IMG/VR virus record: IMGVR_UViG_3300008219_000114
Coordinates: 1-22,706 of that record
DNA from: a virus
Reading direction: 5' to 3' (one strand)
Length of the DNA stretch: 22,706 nucleotides
Shown: piece by piece, positions 6,580 to 15,883 of the stretch
Numbering within the stretch: position 1 is the first letter of the stretch
How the letters are laid out: each line of letters begins with the position of its first letter
Made by a program: the position numbers and the translations under genes
The notes under the pieces: model-generated
The model's database searches: none
Told to the model about the DNA's origin: nothing
Seen by the model: only the letters and a program-made list of their open reading frames with translations

Positions 6580-8869
6580 ACTTCAGTTACCTGTTTCTGG
6601 ATTTACAGATGGATTGAATACTGAAGCTTCTGTTTTAAACGTCTTACCTTCAGAATTTATGGATGGTACTACTAATGTAGTATTACATCAAAATGGTTCT
6701 GTGCGTAGACGTAAGGGTGTGGATTTCTTAGGAGCTTCTGATTCAGGGGGATTTCTACAAACTGTTCGTACTTCATCTATTAGTTCCGAGTTAAAACAAG
6801 AATCTCCTGCTGTTAAGTTTGTTCGACTTACTGCTCCCAATGGATCTATTGTTGAAAGAATTGTCGCTGATATAAATAATGAGTTTTGGGTATTTAAGGT
6901 TACGGCAGATGCATTAACTAATATTGATGTCCCAACTCAAACTATTACTCGAACTGCTTCTGGTATTATTCATAGTGATCCCGAACAGAAATTTGTAAAT
7001 ATGCAGTTTGCTCAATCCGGTAATCGTTTATTTTTTGCTGGTAAGCATATTCATCCTGGTTATTTACAAGTATCTGCGGATAATGAAACACTTGAAGTTG
7101 TCTATATCAATATTCTTATTCGTGATCCTAATGCTTCTAAAATTAATACACAAAGAAAGAATGGTTCACCTTCTGTCGGGTACGAATGTATTAAAGATCA
7201 TACCTCTGCTTCGGTTAATGAGCCAGGGGTAGGGGCTGATTGGGAAACGTTCTGGTTTGCTAATGAAGGATCAACTACATTTTCAGCTTGGGCTAGTTCA
7301 ACATCATATACTACCACATTTCTTAATCGTTATGATAAAAGAATATCCGTAGCGAGTACTGATACGTTTCCAACTACTGTGGATTTCTTTGCTGGAAGAG
7401 CATGGTATGCTGGAGATCCCAAGTTTCCCAATAATGTATATTTTTCTCAAGTTGTTGTAAATGATGGTGATTTAGAGAAGTCTCATCAATTTGCTGATCC
7501 ATTCGATACCTCTGATCCTGCTATTGTAGCTGATGATGGTGGTGTGATTGCCTTTCAGGGTGCAGGATTGGTACTTAGGCTTTTGACTCTTGGAACTTCA
7601 CTATTTGTTTGCTCTAATACTGGTGTATTTCAAATTACTGGCCCTAATGCTGCATTTAAGGCTACTGATTATACTACATTTTCAGTACTTAAAGATGGTA
7701 TAGATGGCCCTGAAAATGTTGTTGCAGTTGATGATGAATTCATTATTTATGGACAAGATACTATATGGCGGTCTACTATTCAGAGTAGCCTCAATATAAC
7801 TACTTCTGGACAAGCTACGTTTAAGAGTCTTTCAGAAAATCGAGTAGAAACTCTCTATACTACTATACCCAAGGCTAGTAAGACTTCTGCAAGAGCTCTT
7901 TATAATCCTTCAGAGCGTCGAGCATATTACTTCTATAATTCTATTAGTACCGATTTTGATAATTCATATAGTAGTCTTGAACAACCTGGATATTCAAAGG
8001 ATGTTCTAGTTCTTGATACACGGTTTCAAGATGATATCCTTCCTACCGAACAACAACAAAAACTTCGTAGAACCGTTAAAGGAGCATTCTTTTCTTACAG
8101 TTTTAATGACGGGGCTAACAGTGAGAAACCTTATATTGCTTGCCCATTCATAGCTCCCGATGTTCCACCTGTTGATGAAGCTGTTGTGGCAGGTGGTGTA
8201 ATTATTACTGATGGCGCTACCCCAGGAGTAGAGATTGTAGCTTCTGGTGCTCCTGATCCTAAAGATGTTATTTTGGCAGTAGCTTTACGTAGATCTGAAG
8301 TTGGTGCCAATGCCACTATACAAGCAGCATTTGCTTCTTTAAATACTACAACTCTTAGAGATTGGAATTCTTCCTCTACTTATGCCATATCCTATTCTAG
8401 TCCTATATTTAGTGGTGTTCAAACAGGCGGTGATGCACTTCATAATAAGAATTTGACTTATATTCATCTAGTTTTTGAAAGAGTTGAAGGTGGGGTGCTT
8501 GATAGTGATGGAATTGATTTAACTCCTGGGGGATGTTTTTTAGCTATTTCATGGGATTATGTAACTAAAGAAGGCGCTCCTGGTCATACTAATTTTGGAC
8601 AACAAGTTACTTCTGGTAACGGAGCTAATAATGTTACCACTAGTGATGGAACTCTTGTATTTAAGCGTGATCCAATGCGTGAAGTTTATGTCCCAGCACG
8701 ATTTACTAGTGATGAAGCAGGGGCGGGTTCTACTGATTATAGTCATGTCTATTATAAACATCGTGTGAGAGGTAGGGGTAAAGCATTTCAGATGTTATTT
8801 CTTAATGATGCAGATAAAGACTATAATTTAATAGGGTGGGCAGAGCAGTTTCATGGCAAACCTGATTAA
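6566..8869 (+). CDS. Tail nozzle / tail tubular protein B (T7 gp12-like) with carbohydrate-binding-like insert
   Basis: A 767-residue protein, similar in size to T7 gp12 (794), expected to form the tail nozzle. The N-terminus is typical of the family: G-F-T-D-G-L-N-T-E-A then N-V-V-L, G-S-V-R-R-R-K-G-V-D-F. Further typical stretches are G-R-A-W-Y-A-G-D with N-N-V-Y-F-S-Q near 276-292, and G-V-F-Q-I-T-G-P around 353. Residues 206-230 carry Y-E-C-I-K-D-H-T, then E-P-G-V-G-A-D-W-E-T-F-W, a pattern seen in carbohydrate-binding (CBM5/12-like) modules and in other phage tail proteins. The ATG overlaps the preceding gene by 14 bases and has only a weak binding site (AGAAG), suggesting coupling. Confidence 0.85.
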   Translation: MSTRKLQLPVSGFTDGLNTEASVLNVLPSEFMDGTTNVVLHQNGSVRRRKGVDFLGASDSGGFLQTVRTSSISSELKQESPAVKFVRLTAPNGSIVERIVADINNEFWVFKVTADALTNIDVPTQTITRTASGIIHSDPEQKFVNMQFAQSGNRLFFAGKHIHPGYLQVSADNETLEVVYINILIRDPNASKINTQRKNGSPSVGYECIKDHTSASVNEPGVGADWETFWFANEGSTTFSAWASSTSYTTTFLNRYDKRISVASTDTFPTTVDFFAGRAWYAGDPKFPNNVYFSQVVVNDGDLEKSHQFADPFDTSDPAIVADDGGVIAFQGAGLVLRLLTLGTSLFVCSNTGVFQITGPNAAFKATDYTTFSVLKDGIDGPENVVAVDDEFIIYGQDTIWRSTIQSSLNITTSGQATFKSLSENRVETLYTTIPKASKTSARALYNPSERRAYYFYNSISTDFDNSYSSLEQPGYSKDVLVLDTRFQDDILPTEQQQKLRRTVKGAFFSYSFNDGANSEKPYIACPFIAPDVPPVDEAVVAGGVIITDGATPGVEIVASGAPDPKDVILAVALRRSEVGANATIQAAFASLNTTTLRDWNSSSTYAISYSSPIFSGVQTGGDALHNKNLTYIHLVFERVEGGVLDSDGIDLTPGGCFLAISWDYVTKEGAPGHTNFGQQVTSGNGANNVTTSDGTLVFKRDPMREVYVPARFTSDEAGAGSTDYSHVYYKHRVRGRGKAFQMLFLNDADKDYNLIGWAEQFHGKPD

Positions 8870-9203
8870 GTATCTTGCTAAAGATGTTATACAAATTGTA
8901 GAGATAATAGATAATGGAAAAGAAGTTATTGGAGTTATTCGGGCAGAGGTTGGTGAAGATATGTTACTTATGCACCCTCGAATTTATTCCCCCACTAAAA
9001 CTAAGTTCTTAGAATTTCGCAAATCTTTTGAAGTATTTCTACGTTATATGAAATCCGAATATTATTATGAAAAATGGCATGGTCTCCTTTCAATGCCAAG
9101 TCTTTCTGATAATAAGAAGTGGGCTGATATGATTAGTAATAATAGAGCATATCCTGTTAAATACATTATGGGAAGGCCACTTTATGAGTGTGAAATACAA
9201 TGA
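8853..9203 (+). CDS. Hypothetical protein between nozzle and internal virion genes
   Basis: A 116-residue protein overlapping the nozzle gene by 17 bases and the next gene by four (ATGA). It occupies the place of T7 gene 13. It starts with a short beta-type region (I-V-E-I-I-D-N-G-K-E-V-I-G-V-I-R-A) and continues with aromatic-rich helix (F-L-R-Y-M-K-S-E-Y-Y-Y-E-K-W), ending in R-A-Y-P-V-K-Y-I-M-G-R-P-L-Y. The tail recalls small proteins at the same locus in other podoviruses, which are usually left unnamed. No membrane segment or signal peptide is present. A role in assembling or loading the internal virion proteins is possible from position only. Confidence 0.68.
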   Translation: MANLIKYLAKDVIQIVEIIDNGKEVIGVIRAEVGEDMLLMHPRIYSPTKTKFLEFRKSFEVFLRYMKSEYYYEKWHGLLSMPSLSDNKKWADMISNNRAYPVKYIMGRPLYECEIQ

Positions 9204-9697
9204 CAGGATTTCAATATTTTTTAGCATCTTTTGCTCTTACTGCTCTTACTACTGCTTATCAATATATAGCAGAAGAAAAGAAACAGGATAGATTAGAAAA
9301 ATTAGAGCAGGATCGACTTGCTTTAGAAACTAAGAGAGCAAACTTATTGGATGAGGAAAGTAAACGTAAAGGTCGTGCAATTGCTAGATTTAAGATTGGT
9401 GAATTAGTTAATCGTGCTGCTGCTCAAGGACTGGATCCAGAAAATAGATTTAGTCGAGGTAATATACAGGCTGTTGAGAGTAGTCTTAAGGGAGCAGAAA
9501 CATTTCTTGCTGAAACTTCTGGTGTAGCTGCAGAACTTAGAACAAGTGCTTCTGATATCTTATCAGAGGAGAGAGAACCTACATTAGGGTTGGCTTCTTC
9601 ATTAGCTGTTGCAGGAGGTACTGCAGGAGCAAGCGTTTTTGGTGTACAGGCCGCTAAAGGTAAATGGGGCGATGTTTCAACTTGGTTGGGATCATAA
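9200..9697 (+). CDS. Putative internal virion protein B (T7 gp14-like)
   Basis: A 165-residue protein (T7 gp14 is 196). It begins with one hydrophobic segment (residues about 4-22, F-L-A-S-F-A-L-T-A-L-T), then a charged coiled-coil-like helix (25-60, with K-Q-D-R-L-E-K-L and L-E-T-K-R-A-N-L-L-D), a further helical stretch, and a Gly/Ala-rich mildly hydrophobic C-terminus (130-152). This combination and its place at the head of the internal-protein series fit the first ejection protein, which inserts in the outer membrane after adsorption. Start chosen at the ATGA overlap with the upstream stop. There is no distinctive sequence motif, so the call leans on synteny. Confidence 0.62.
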   Translation: MTGFQYFLASFALTALTTAYQYIAEEKKQDRLEKLEQDRLALETKRANLLDEESKRKGRAIARFKIGELVNRAAAQGLDPENRFSRGNIQAVESSLKGAETFLAETSGVAAELRTSASDILSEEREPTLGLASSLAVAGGTAGASVFGVQAAKGKWGDVSTWLGS

Positions 9698-9702
9698 GAT
9701 TA

Positions 9703-11211
9703 ATGGCTACTATAGATACTGAAGCTGCAAGAACCCCTAGTCAGGGGAATATAGGCGGTGGTAGGCTTGCCGGAGGTGGTTCTGTTCGTGAGCAATTGAT
9801 TTCTTCTGGTGCGGAGAGTATTACTAAACTTATTCTCACCAGTATGGAGGGTGCACGAAGAAGTCGTATGGGGCAAGCGGTTATAGATCTTGGCGCTAAA
9901 TTAGCAATAGCTAGAGTTAATAATCTGGGAAATACTGAGCGCAAAGAAATAAAACGTAAGTTTGTTAGTGGATTAGCTGAAGGTGGTATGAATCCCGCAG
10001 ATGCGGTGGAAGTCGGCAAATTAGTGGAAGTACAAAAACTTCAACAGATTAGGATAGATGCTAGGAGAACTGGACAAATAACTCCTCAAGGGGATATTGT
10101 TAGTATAGGTGGAGAAATTCCAGGTGGGGGAGATTATTCACAAGGTGTCGATCTTTTTGGTAATGAATTAAAAAAACTTAATGGTACAGCTCCCAATACT
10201 GTTGCAGCATATAAAACATTTATTGAAAATAATATCAATGAAATTAAACATAGAGGATTGAAACAACAATTTGAAATATCCTTTATGCTTGCTAAAAATA
10301 ATCTTACTAAATTTCTTGCTGAAAGGGATGCCTTTAAGATATTTGGGCAAGGCCGTAAACTTGTTATAGCTTCTGATATTAATGCTGAGAAATTAGCTAA
10401 ATTGAATGAATTTAGTAGACATGTTTCAGAGGTAAGGCAACAAATAACTTCTTCTTCTATAACTGAATTTGCTAACGATAGTGATAATACTCTTTCTAAA
10501 AGTAGTATTCAAGGATTATGGAAAGCACTTCGTTTAGATATTACGAATAAATTAACCAGAAATGTTGTGGATGAATTAGGGGTTAATTTTAAAACTCTTA
10601 ACGATATTCTTAATGATGAGGAGACTCTTGTAAATACTTTTGCAGAGAATGTTTTTAAGATGGGACCGTTAGGGTCAGCTACTGAAAAACATGAAACTTT
10701 ATCAAAACTTCTAAGAGCAAAACAATTTATAGCTACTGATGAATTTCGTTCTCAACTTCCGCCAGATATTCAAAAAATAATACTTCAAAGGGAATCAGGA
10801 TTCTTAGATGCTGTAGTAAAAATAGCAGAGGTTGCACAGATAATTGGAGATACTACAACTGTAGAACAAGTTATTAAAGAGCTTGTTCTCCCCACCGCTG
10901 AAAGATTTGCTGAACAATCTATTTCTTATCTTGAAGATCCTAGAAAATTTGCTAATGAGAAAGGAGAAGTATTCTTAGAAAAAATACTTCAAGAAATTAG
11001 AGCTGTTAGAAATAATCAGGCAATGATTCGTAGTCCTAATTTGGTTATTAGGTTTGAAATTGCCATGAATCGTCTTGTAGAACAATTAGAAAACCAGGGA
11101 GAGGGGAGAGCGGCTAAACAACTGCAAAATGAATTTAATAAATTTAATACTGCTAATGAAAAGAAACGTATTATTGTTAACGAACGTGTAGGATCTCTTG
11201 GTGGTGGATAA
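9703..11211 (+). CDS. Putative internal virion protein C (T7 gp15-like)
   Basis: A 502-residue, almost wholly alpha-helical and charged protein between the gp14-like and gp16-like genes, in the position of T7 gp15 (747 residues), which helps build the ejection tube across the periplasm. The first 30 residues are Gly-rich (N-I-G-G-G-R-L-A-G-G-G), followed by helices with many Lys/Glu pairs and Leu repeats; no enzymatic motif is seen. The ATG at 9703, six bases after the preceding stop, is preferred over an in-frame ATG at 9664 that lies inside the upstream gene and adds 13 non-matching residues. It ends within the next gene with an 11-base overlap. Call by synteny and fold type only. Confidence 0.6.
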   Translation: MATIDTEAARTPSQGNIGGGRLAGGGSVREQLISSGAESITKLILTSMEGARRSRMGQAVIDLGAKLAIARVNNLGNTERKEIKRKFVSGLAEGGMNPADAVEVGKLVEVQKLQQIRIDARRTGQITPQGDIVSIGGEIPGGGDYSQGVDLFGNELKKLNGTAPNTVAAYKTFIENNINEIKHRGLKQQFEISFMLAKNNLTKFLAERDAFKIFGQGRKLVIASDINAEKLAKLNEFSRHVSEVRQQITSSSITEFANDSDNTLSKSSIQGLWKALRLDITNKLTRNVVDELGVNFKTLNDILNDEETLVNTFAENVFKMGPLGSATEKHETLSKLLRAKQFIATDEFRSQLPPDIQKIILQRESGFLDAVVKIAEVAQIIGDTTTVEQVIKELVLPTAERFAEQSISYLEDPRKFANEKGEVFLEKILQEIRAVRNNQAMIRSPNLVIRFEIAMNRLVEQLENQGEGRAAKQLQNEFNKFNTANEKKRIIVNERVGSLGGG

Positions 11212-14200
11212 TCAATTAGTAGAAACTCAAAAAGAAGAGCATCCCTTTGATTTTAATATTGTAGAATCTAAAGATTTTACAATAACTAATACGGAAGATG
11301 CTCTAGCTGGAATTCCTACGGAGATAGATCCTGTTCAATCACCGCTTGTTTCTTCGTCTGAACAAGTTGTTTCCGATATGGCAGAGGTTAAGTCTTATGA
11401 AGAAATTAAGTTAAAGGCTGATCTTGAAGAAGAGGATCGTAGGAATAGAGCTATTAAAGCTTCTATTTTTAATATCCCTAGTACTACTTCTGATATGCTT
11501 AGAGTTGTTCGTACAATAGCTAGGGAACCTCTTCCCAATAAGTCTATTGGAGAAGCTGTATCTTCTGTTATCGGTAAAGAGCTTAATAAACCTATTCGTA
11601 AAGATTTATCCTCTGGTATTAATGTAGCTATAGGTCAGCAAATATCTAAACAAGAAGCAGAGAAATCTCTTGTATTACCTCCTGGTAATTTCCAAGCTAA
11701 TATGCGTACTCCTAATTCTGCTGTAGAAAGTATTGCAATTCATTTTGGGGATAAGTCAGGGTCAGAAAGTGTTTCAACACCATTAGAATTTTTAGAATTT
11801 ATTAATCCCGTTGGTGGAGAATCTCCCAAAGGAATGGATATTCCATTATGGGAGATGACTAAAGATATATTTACTTTAGATTTCGATGCGGATGATTTTG
11901 CAGAACGAATGGAATCTAATTATGGTAAAGATTGGGGATGGAGATTTACTGGATTTTTGGGAAAGGAAGTAGCTATTGATACGCTTATTCTTGGTGTTAC
12001 TTTCTTTATCCCCCCTCTTGCTGGAATTACGGCTTTAAGTCTTGCTGCACGTCGGGCTGGGTTTCTTGGATCTGTAATCCGAACAACTGCTATTGGTGGA
12101 GGTGGTGGTCTTATACAATCAGGGCAGAACTTAGCTCTTGATAGAGATGCTAATCTTCAAGGTGAAATTATTGGCCGCGCATTAGGACAAGGTGGTATCG
12201 AAGTATTAGGTCATGGTGTAAGAGCTGGTATAAGAGCCTTCCGTGGCCGCAATATGAAAGAATCTATATCTATTAATGCCAAGGAGGATGGTACTAAACC
12301 TCTCACGAATAAAGAATTAAAAGCTGCCCTATCTCCTGAATCTGAAATTTCTGCACACTCTTCTCTTACTCGTGCTCAATTAGATGGAGTAGTGGCAAAT
12401 TATAATAAAGCTACAAGCGATGTAGCTGATGCTCTTATGGATAATACTCTCCCCCCAGAAATTCGTAAAAGCCTTGCCGCTCACCTTGGTATTGATGCAG
12501 GTAGACTAGATAATATTAAATTGGATATTGTTCTTCCATTATTTAAAAATCAGAACGAGACTCTTCTTAAACAAGGACTTACTATTCCACTATTAGAGCG
12601 GCAAGGATCTGAATTTTCTAATTTAAAATATTTGCAGGGAATATATTTTGAAGATCTAACATCTCCTCTTCGTGCTACTAGTAGAAATATTAATAAATCG
12701 GTTATTCCTACTCTTTATAAAGGAATGAAAACTGTAGGACTTGCAGAACCAGAGAAACTAGCTCTTCAAAGTGGATCTAATTTTCATACTAGTAAATCAT
12801 TTACTGCAAAACAAATTAATGGCTTCAATCAAATGTGGAGAGATGTTTATTCTGGTCTTTCCTCAAAAGAGAAAAAACTTTTAGGTGCTATTAATAAAGA
12901 AGGAGATGCTAACGAAGTCATATATGACTTTGTTGAAATTGCCCCCAAATTAACTGGGAGAAAAGTTTCTCCTAAAGTTCAAGAAGCATATCGCAAGTTT
13001 AGATTTGTTAATGATTTGACTTATGAGGTAGCAGATGCGGGTGCAGTAGCTACTCTTAAAGACAGTGTTTTTAAGACTAGAGGAGGATATGTTCAAGTTC
13101 AGAAGAGTGCTAAAGATCTAAAGAATTTTAAGGCTAATGAAAACGTATCTGTTAGAAAGTTTGACGAGAATGTTCAATTAGCTGTGGGGGAAAAGTTTAC
13201 TATTAAGGCTAGAGTTCTGCAAAACCCTAAAAATGAAATTACTACAATAGTCCCCTATCGTACTGGTCATGTTCCTCGTTCATATCGAGATCAACAATTT
13301 GCTGTAGTAGTACTTAATAAAAATACGGGTAAAGTAGATTATGAAGCTACATTTGATAGTAATCCCGCAGCTACTAAATGGATGGACGATCGTAATAAAC
13401 TCCTTAATTTAAATGAAGAAATTGCCATTAAAATATGGAATAAAATGGATTCCGGTGCTGGTGGGGTACATATGACTCGCCAGTCGGCTAAGTTAATGAG
13501 TCAAGTAGATGAACGTACTGCTGAATTATTTCGTAAGGGTTTATTGGATAATGGTATTGGTGAAAATCAAGTGAGGGTTCTTCTTAATAAGATGATTGCA
13601 GCTCCTGTTGTTCCTGGTTTTACTAAAGCTCGTGGAATAGGTGTGGCAACTTCAAAAAAGGCTCAAGAAGCTCGTCTTAAATTAGCTCGTAATCCAAAAG
13701 ATGAACAAGCACAGAAAGAATTTGCCGAAGCTGTATATGAAGATACTCCAGTTACCAAAACTACTCAAATAAATTACTCCTCTTCTATAGCTCATAATTC
13801 AGGTTATGATAATTGGCGTAAGTATTCTTTTGATGATTGGTCATCTAGATATGGTCATTTAATTGAAGAAGGAAAAATTCCAGATCCCCTACTTCCTGTA
13901 TTTAAAGATGCACCTCAATTTGGGGCCAAACAATTTCGTAAAGAAGTAAGTGAGGCTACAGATTATTCCAATTGGCTTAAACAAACTATTAAACATAGGG
14001 ATTGGTTGGAAGATCGTTATGATGATATTCTTGTAACAACTTCTGATGCTATAGCAAGAAAAGCTGTTGAAGGTAGCGTGTCAGCAAAAGCTGTATCTAA
14101 AGTAATTGATAATCTTGTCCCAGAAGCTAAGGGATTAGAGAATACTCTTCGTTTTGTAGCTGCATTTCCTAAACTTCTTACTGGAAATACCGCACAAATT

Positions 14201-15883
14201 GTTGTACAAGGATCTCAGGCTGCTCTTGGTGCTGGTGCTGCTTTTGGGTTCAATCCCAGATTAATGGTTGGTTCCATGTATAAGCTCGGTAAAATAACTG
14301 GATTAGAAGCTGCTCGTAGATTAGGACGTAGAGTTCCTAAAGATCCTAAATTAAATAGTGCACGTCAAGTTCATAAAGAGATGATTGAGTCTGGATATTT
14401 TGCAGATTTACAAACTACGGATACTGCTTTTGGAATGAGTCATGGTCTTGATCCTTCTGCAATGCGTAAGACATGGGAGTTTACTAAACGAGTTGGTGCG
14501 GTGCCGTTTAGACTTGGTGAAGCTTTAAATCGTTCTGTTGCCTATGTTACTGTAAGAGATCAAGTTGCTTTTGCAATCTCTCAAGCTGAGAAAAAAGGAT
14601 TTGCTAATTTAAAACCCGAATTGCAGCGTTTAGCTAGTGACTTTGATGGTAATTTAATGACTACAGCTTCTATCGGTTCTCATGCTTTTAGAGAGGCAGT
14701 AGTTGAAAAAGCAAAAGTAATTGCTCTTAGTATGGGTAAAGCTGGAGAACTAAGATTAATGTCTGGTTCGGGTTCTGTAGCATTGCAGTTTAAGCAGGTA
14801 CTAGCAAAAGAGATATCAGTTATAGACAGTTCTCTTTTGTCTCTACGAGAGAAGATAGTAGGCGCGGGAACTATGATTGGGTTATTCGGGGCAGGTGCTA
14901 TTCCTTTGGCAGGAGATATACTCAAACTTTCTGATTATATCTTTTCCAGTAAGGATGAACCCCTTGATAGATTATATTTTAAGGATCAAGCTGATGCCTT
15001 TAATAAGATGCTTGGTGATAATTTAGAGAGTTTTAGTGATGGATTTGTATCTACTGAAGGAGTGCAGCGGTTCTTTAAGAAGGGTTTAATAACTGCTGCT
15101 TCAGAGGGTGAGATTGATTTTGCTAACCGTGTCGCACTTGGTAATTTTATCAATGAAACATGGGATGTGCAAGATCCTCTTGAAGTAATTGTTTCATTTG
15201 CTGTATTACAGGATGTAGTAGATGCAGCTAAGAAACTTGGTGTAACTACTATGCTTAATCCATTGTCTATGATGGAGGTAAGTGCTAGAGTTCTTGCTGG
15301 TGAAGATTTTCGTGATGTATTACTTGATAAATTTGAACCCGACTCTACAGCCTCTAAATTGATCTCTGGAGAGGTGGAACTAGGTGGAGCTATTCTAGAT
15401 GTCTTTAGGGAAAGCGGTAAAGTATTTTCGCAAGTAGGTAGTATATCCCGTGTATTGGATGTTGCTAACAGGGATATCGTGGCTCCCGAAGCTTACTGGA
15501 GAAATCCTTTTGCTACACAAACTTATGCTACTTCTGGGCTTAGGGGTATTCCAGTGGAACGTACACGATCCCGTGATATACAATTTTTACTTGGTATAAC
15601 CCCAGGTAAAATTGTAGAGCATTATAGTAAATCTAGGACTGAACGTATTTATGCAGAAGCTATTAAAGATTTTGGATATGATTTGGAAGGAAAGTTTCGT
15701 TCCTTGTTTGGTGCACCAGAAGCACAGAAAAAAGTATCTGCTAAGGCTATCCAACAATTAGTTTTGTTACGTAAACATTTGCGGGATTCAGGTCTGGATA
15801 CCCCCATTACTTCGGGTGCTTTAAAAAGTGTACATAACAAACTTACTAAACTTATTTTAGATATCCAAACTGGAGGAAGGTAA
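11201..15883 (+). CDS. Giant internal virion / ejection protein (T7 gp16-like by position)
   Basis: About 1560 residues, the largest gene in the window and larger than T7 gp16 (1318). The GTG at 11201 has AGGA seven bases upstream; TTG at 11198 and GTG at 11204 are alternatives. The protein is mostly helical. Two hydrophobic, Gly-rich segments stand out, near residues 258-285 (I-D-T-L-I-L-G-V-T-F-F-I-P-P-L-A-G) and 1219-1242 (V-G-A-G-T-M-I-G-L-F-G-A-G-A-I-P-L-A-G), candidates for membrane insertion during DNA entry. No lytic transglycosylase motif like the one at the N-terminus of T7 gp16 is evident. It overlaps the preceding gene by 11 bases and the fibre gene by one (TAATG). The place between ejection proteins and fibres makes the role likely; the domain content is unrecognised. 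Confidence 0.72.
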   Translation: MVDNQLVETQKEEHPFDFNIVESKDFTITNTEDALAGIPTEIDPVQSPLVSSSEQVVSDMAEVKSYEEIKLKADLEEEDRRNRAIKASIFNIPSTTSDMLRVVRTIAREPLPNKSIGEAVSSVIGKELNKPIRKDLSSGINVAIGQQISKQEAEKSLVLPPGNFQANMRTPNSAVESIAIHFGDKSGSESVSTPLEFLEFINPVGGESPKGMDIPLWEMTKDIFTLDFDADDFAERMESNYGKDWGWRFTGFLGKEVAIDTLILGVTFFIPPLAGITALSLAARRAGFLGSVIRTTAIGGGGGLIQSGQNLALDRDANLQGEIIGRALGQGGIEVLGHGVRAGIRAFRGRNMKESISINAKEDGTKPLTNKELKAALSPESEISAHSSLTRAQLDGVVANYNKATSDVADALMDNTLPPEIRKSLAAHLGIDAGRLDNIKLDIVLPLFKNQNETLLKQGLTIPLLERQGSEFSNLKYLQGIYFEDLTSPLRATSRNINKSVIPTLYKGMKTVGLAEPEKLALQSGSNFHTSKSFTAKQINGFNQMWRDVYSGLSSKEKKLLGAINKEGDANEVIYDFVEIAPKLTGRKVSPKVQEAYRKFRFVNDLTYEVADAGAVATLKDSVFKTRGGYVQVQKSAKDLKNFKANENVSVRKFDENVQLAVGEKFTIKARVLQNPKNEITTIVPYRTGHVPRSYRDQQFAVVVLNKNTGKVDYEATFDSNPAATKWMDDRNKLLNLNEEIAIKIWNKMDSGAGGVHMTRQSAKLMSQVDERTAELFRKGLLDNGIGENQVRVLLNKMIAAPVVPGFTKARGIGVATSKKAQEARLKLARNPKDEQAQKEFAEAVYEDTPVTKTTQINYSSSIAHNSGYDNWRKYSFDDWSSRYGHLIEEGKIPDPLLPVFKDAPQFGAKQFRKEVSEATDYSNWLKQTIKHRDWLEDRYDDILVTTSDAIARKAVEGSVSAKAVSKVIDNLVPEAKGLENTLRFVAAFPKLLTGNTAQIVVQGSQAALGAGAAFGFNPRLMVGSMYKLGKITGLEAARRLGRRVPKDPKLNSARQVHKEMIESGYFADLQTTDTAFGMSHGLDPSAMRKTWEFTKRVGAVPFRLGEALNRSVAYVTVRDQVAFAISQAEKKGFANLKPELQRLASDFDGNLMTTASIGSHAFREAVVEKAKVIALSMGKAGELRLMSGSGSVALQFKQVLAKEISVIDSSLLSLREKIVGAGTMIGLFGAGAIPLAGDILKLSDYIFSSKDEPLDRLYFKDQADAFNKMLGDNLESFSDGFVSTEGVQRFFKKGLITAASEGEIDFANRVALGNFINETWDVQDPLEVIVSFAVLQDVVDAAKKLGVTTMLNPLSMMEVSARVLAGEDFRDVLLDKFEPDSTASKLISGEVELGGAILDVFRESGKVFSQVGSISRVLDVANRDIVAPEAYWRNPFATQTYATSGLRGIPVERTRSRDIQFLLGITPGKIVEHYSKSRTERIYAEAIKDFGYDLEGKFRSLFGAPEAQKKVSAKAIQQLVLLRKHLRDSGLDTPITSGALKSVHNKLTKLILDIQTGGR

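Noticed and set aside
9664-9702. Earlier ATG for the gp15-like gene
   Set aside because: It lies inside the preceding gene, has no ribosome site, and adds 13 residues unlike a protein start; ATG 9703 just after the stop is more natural.
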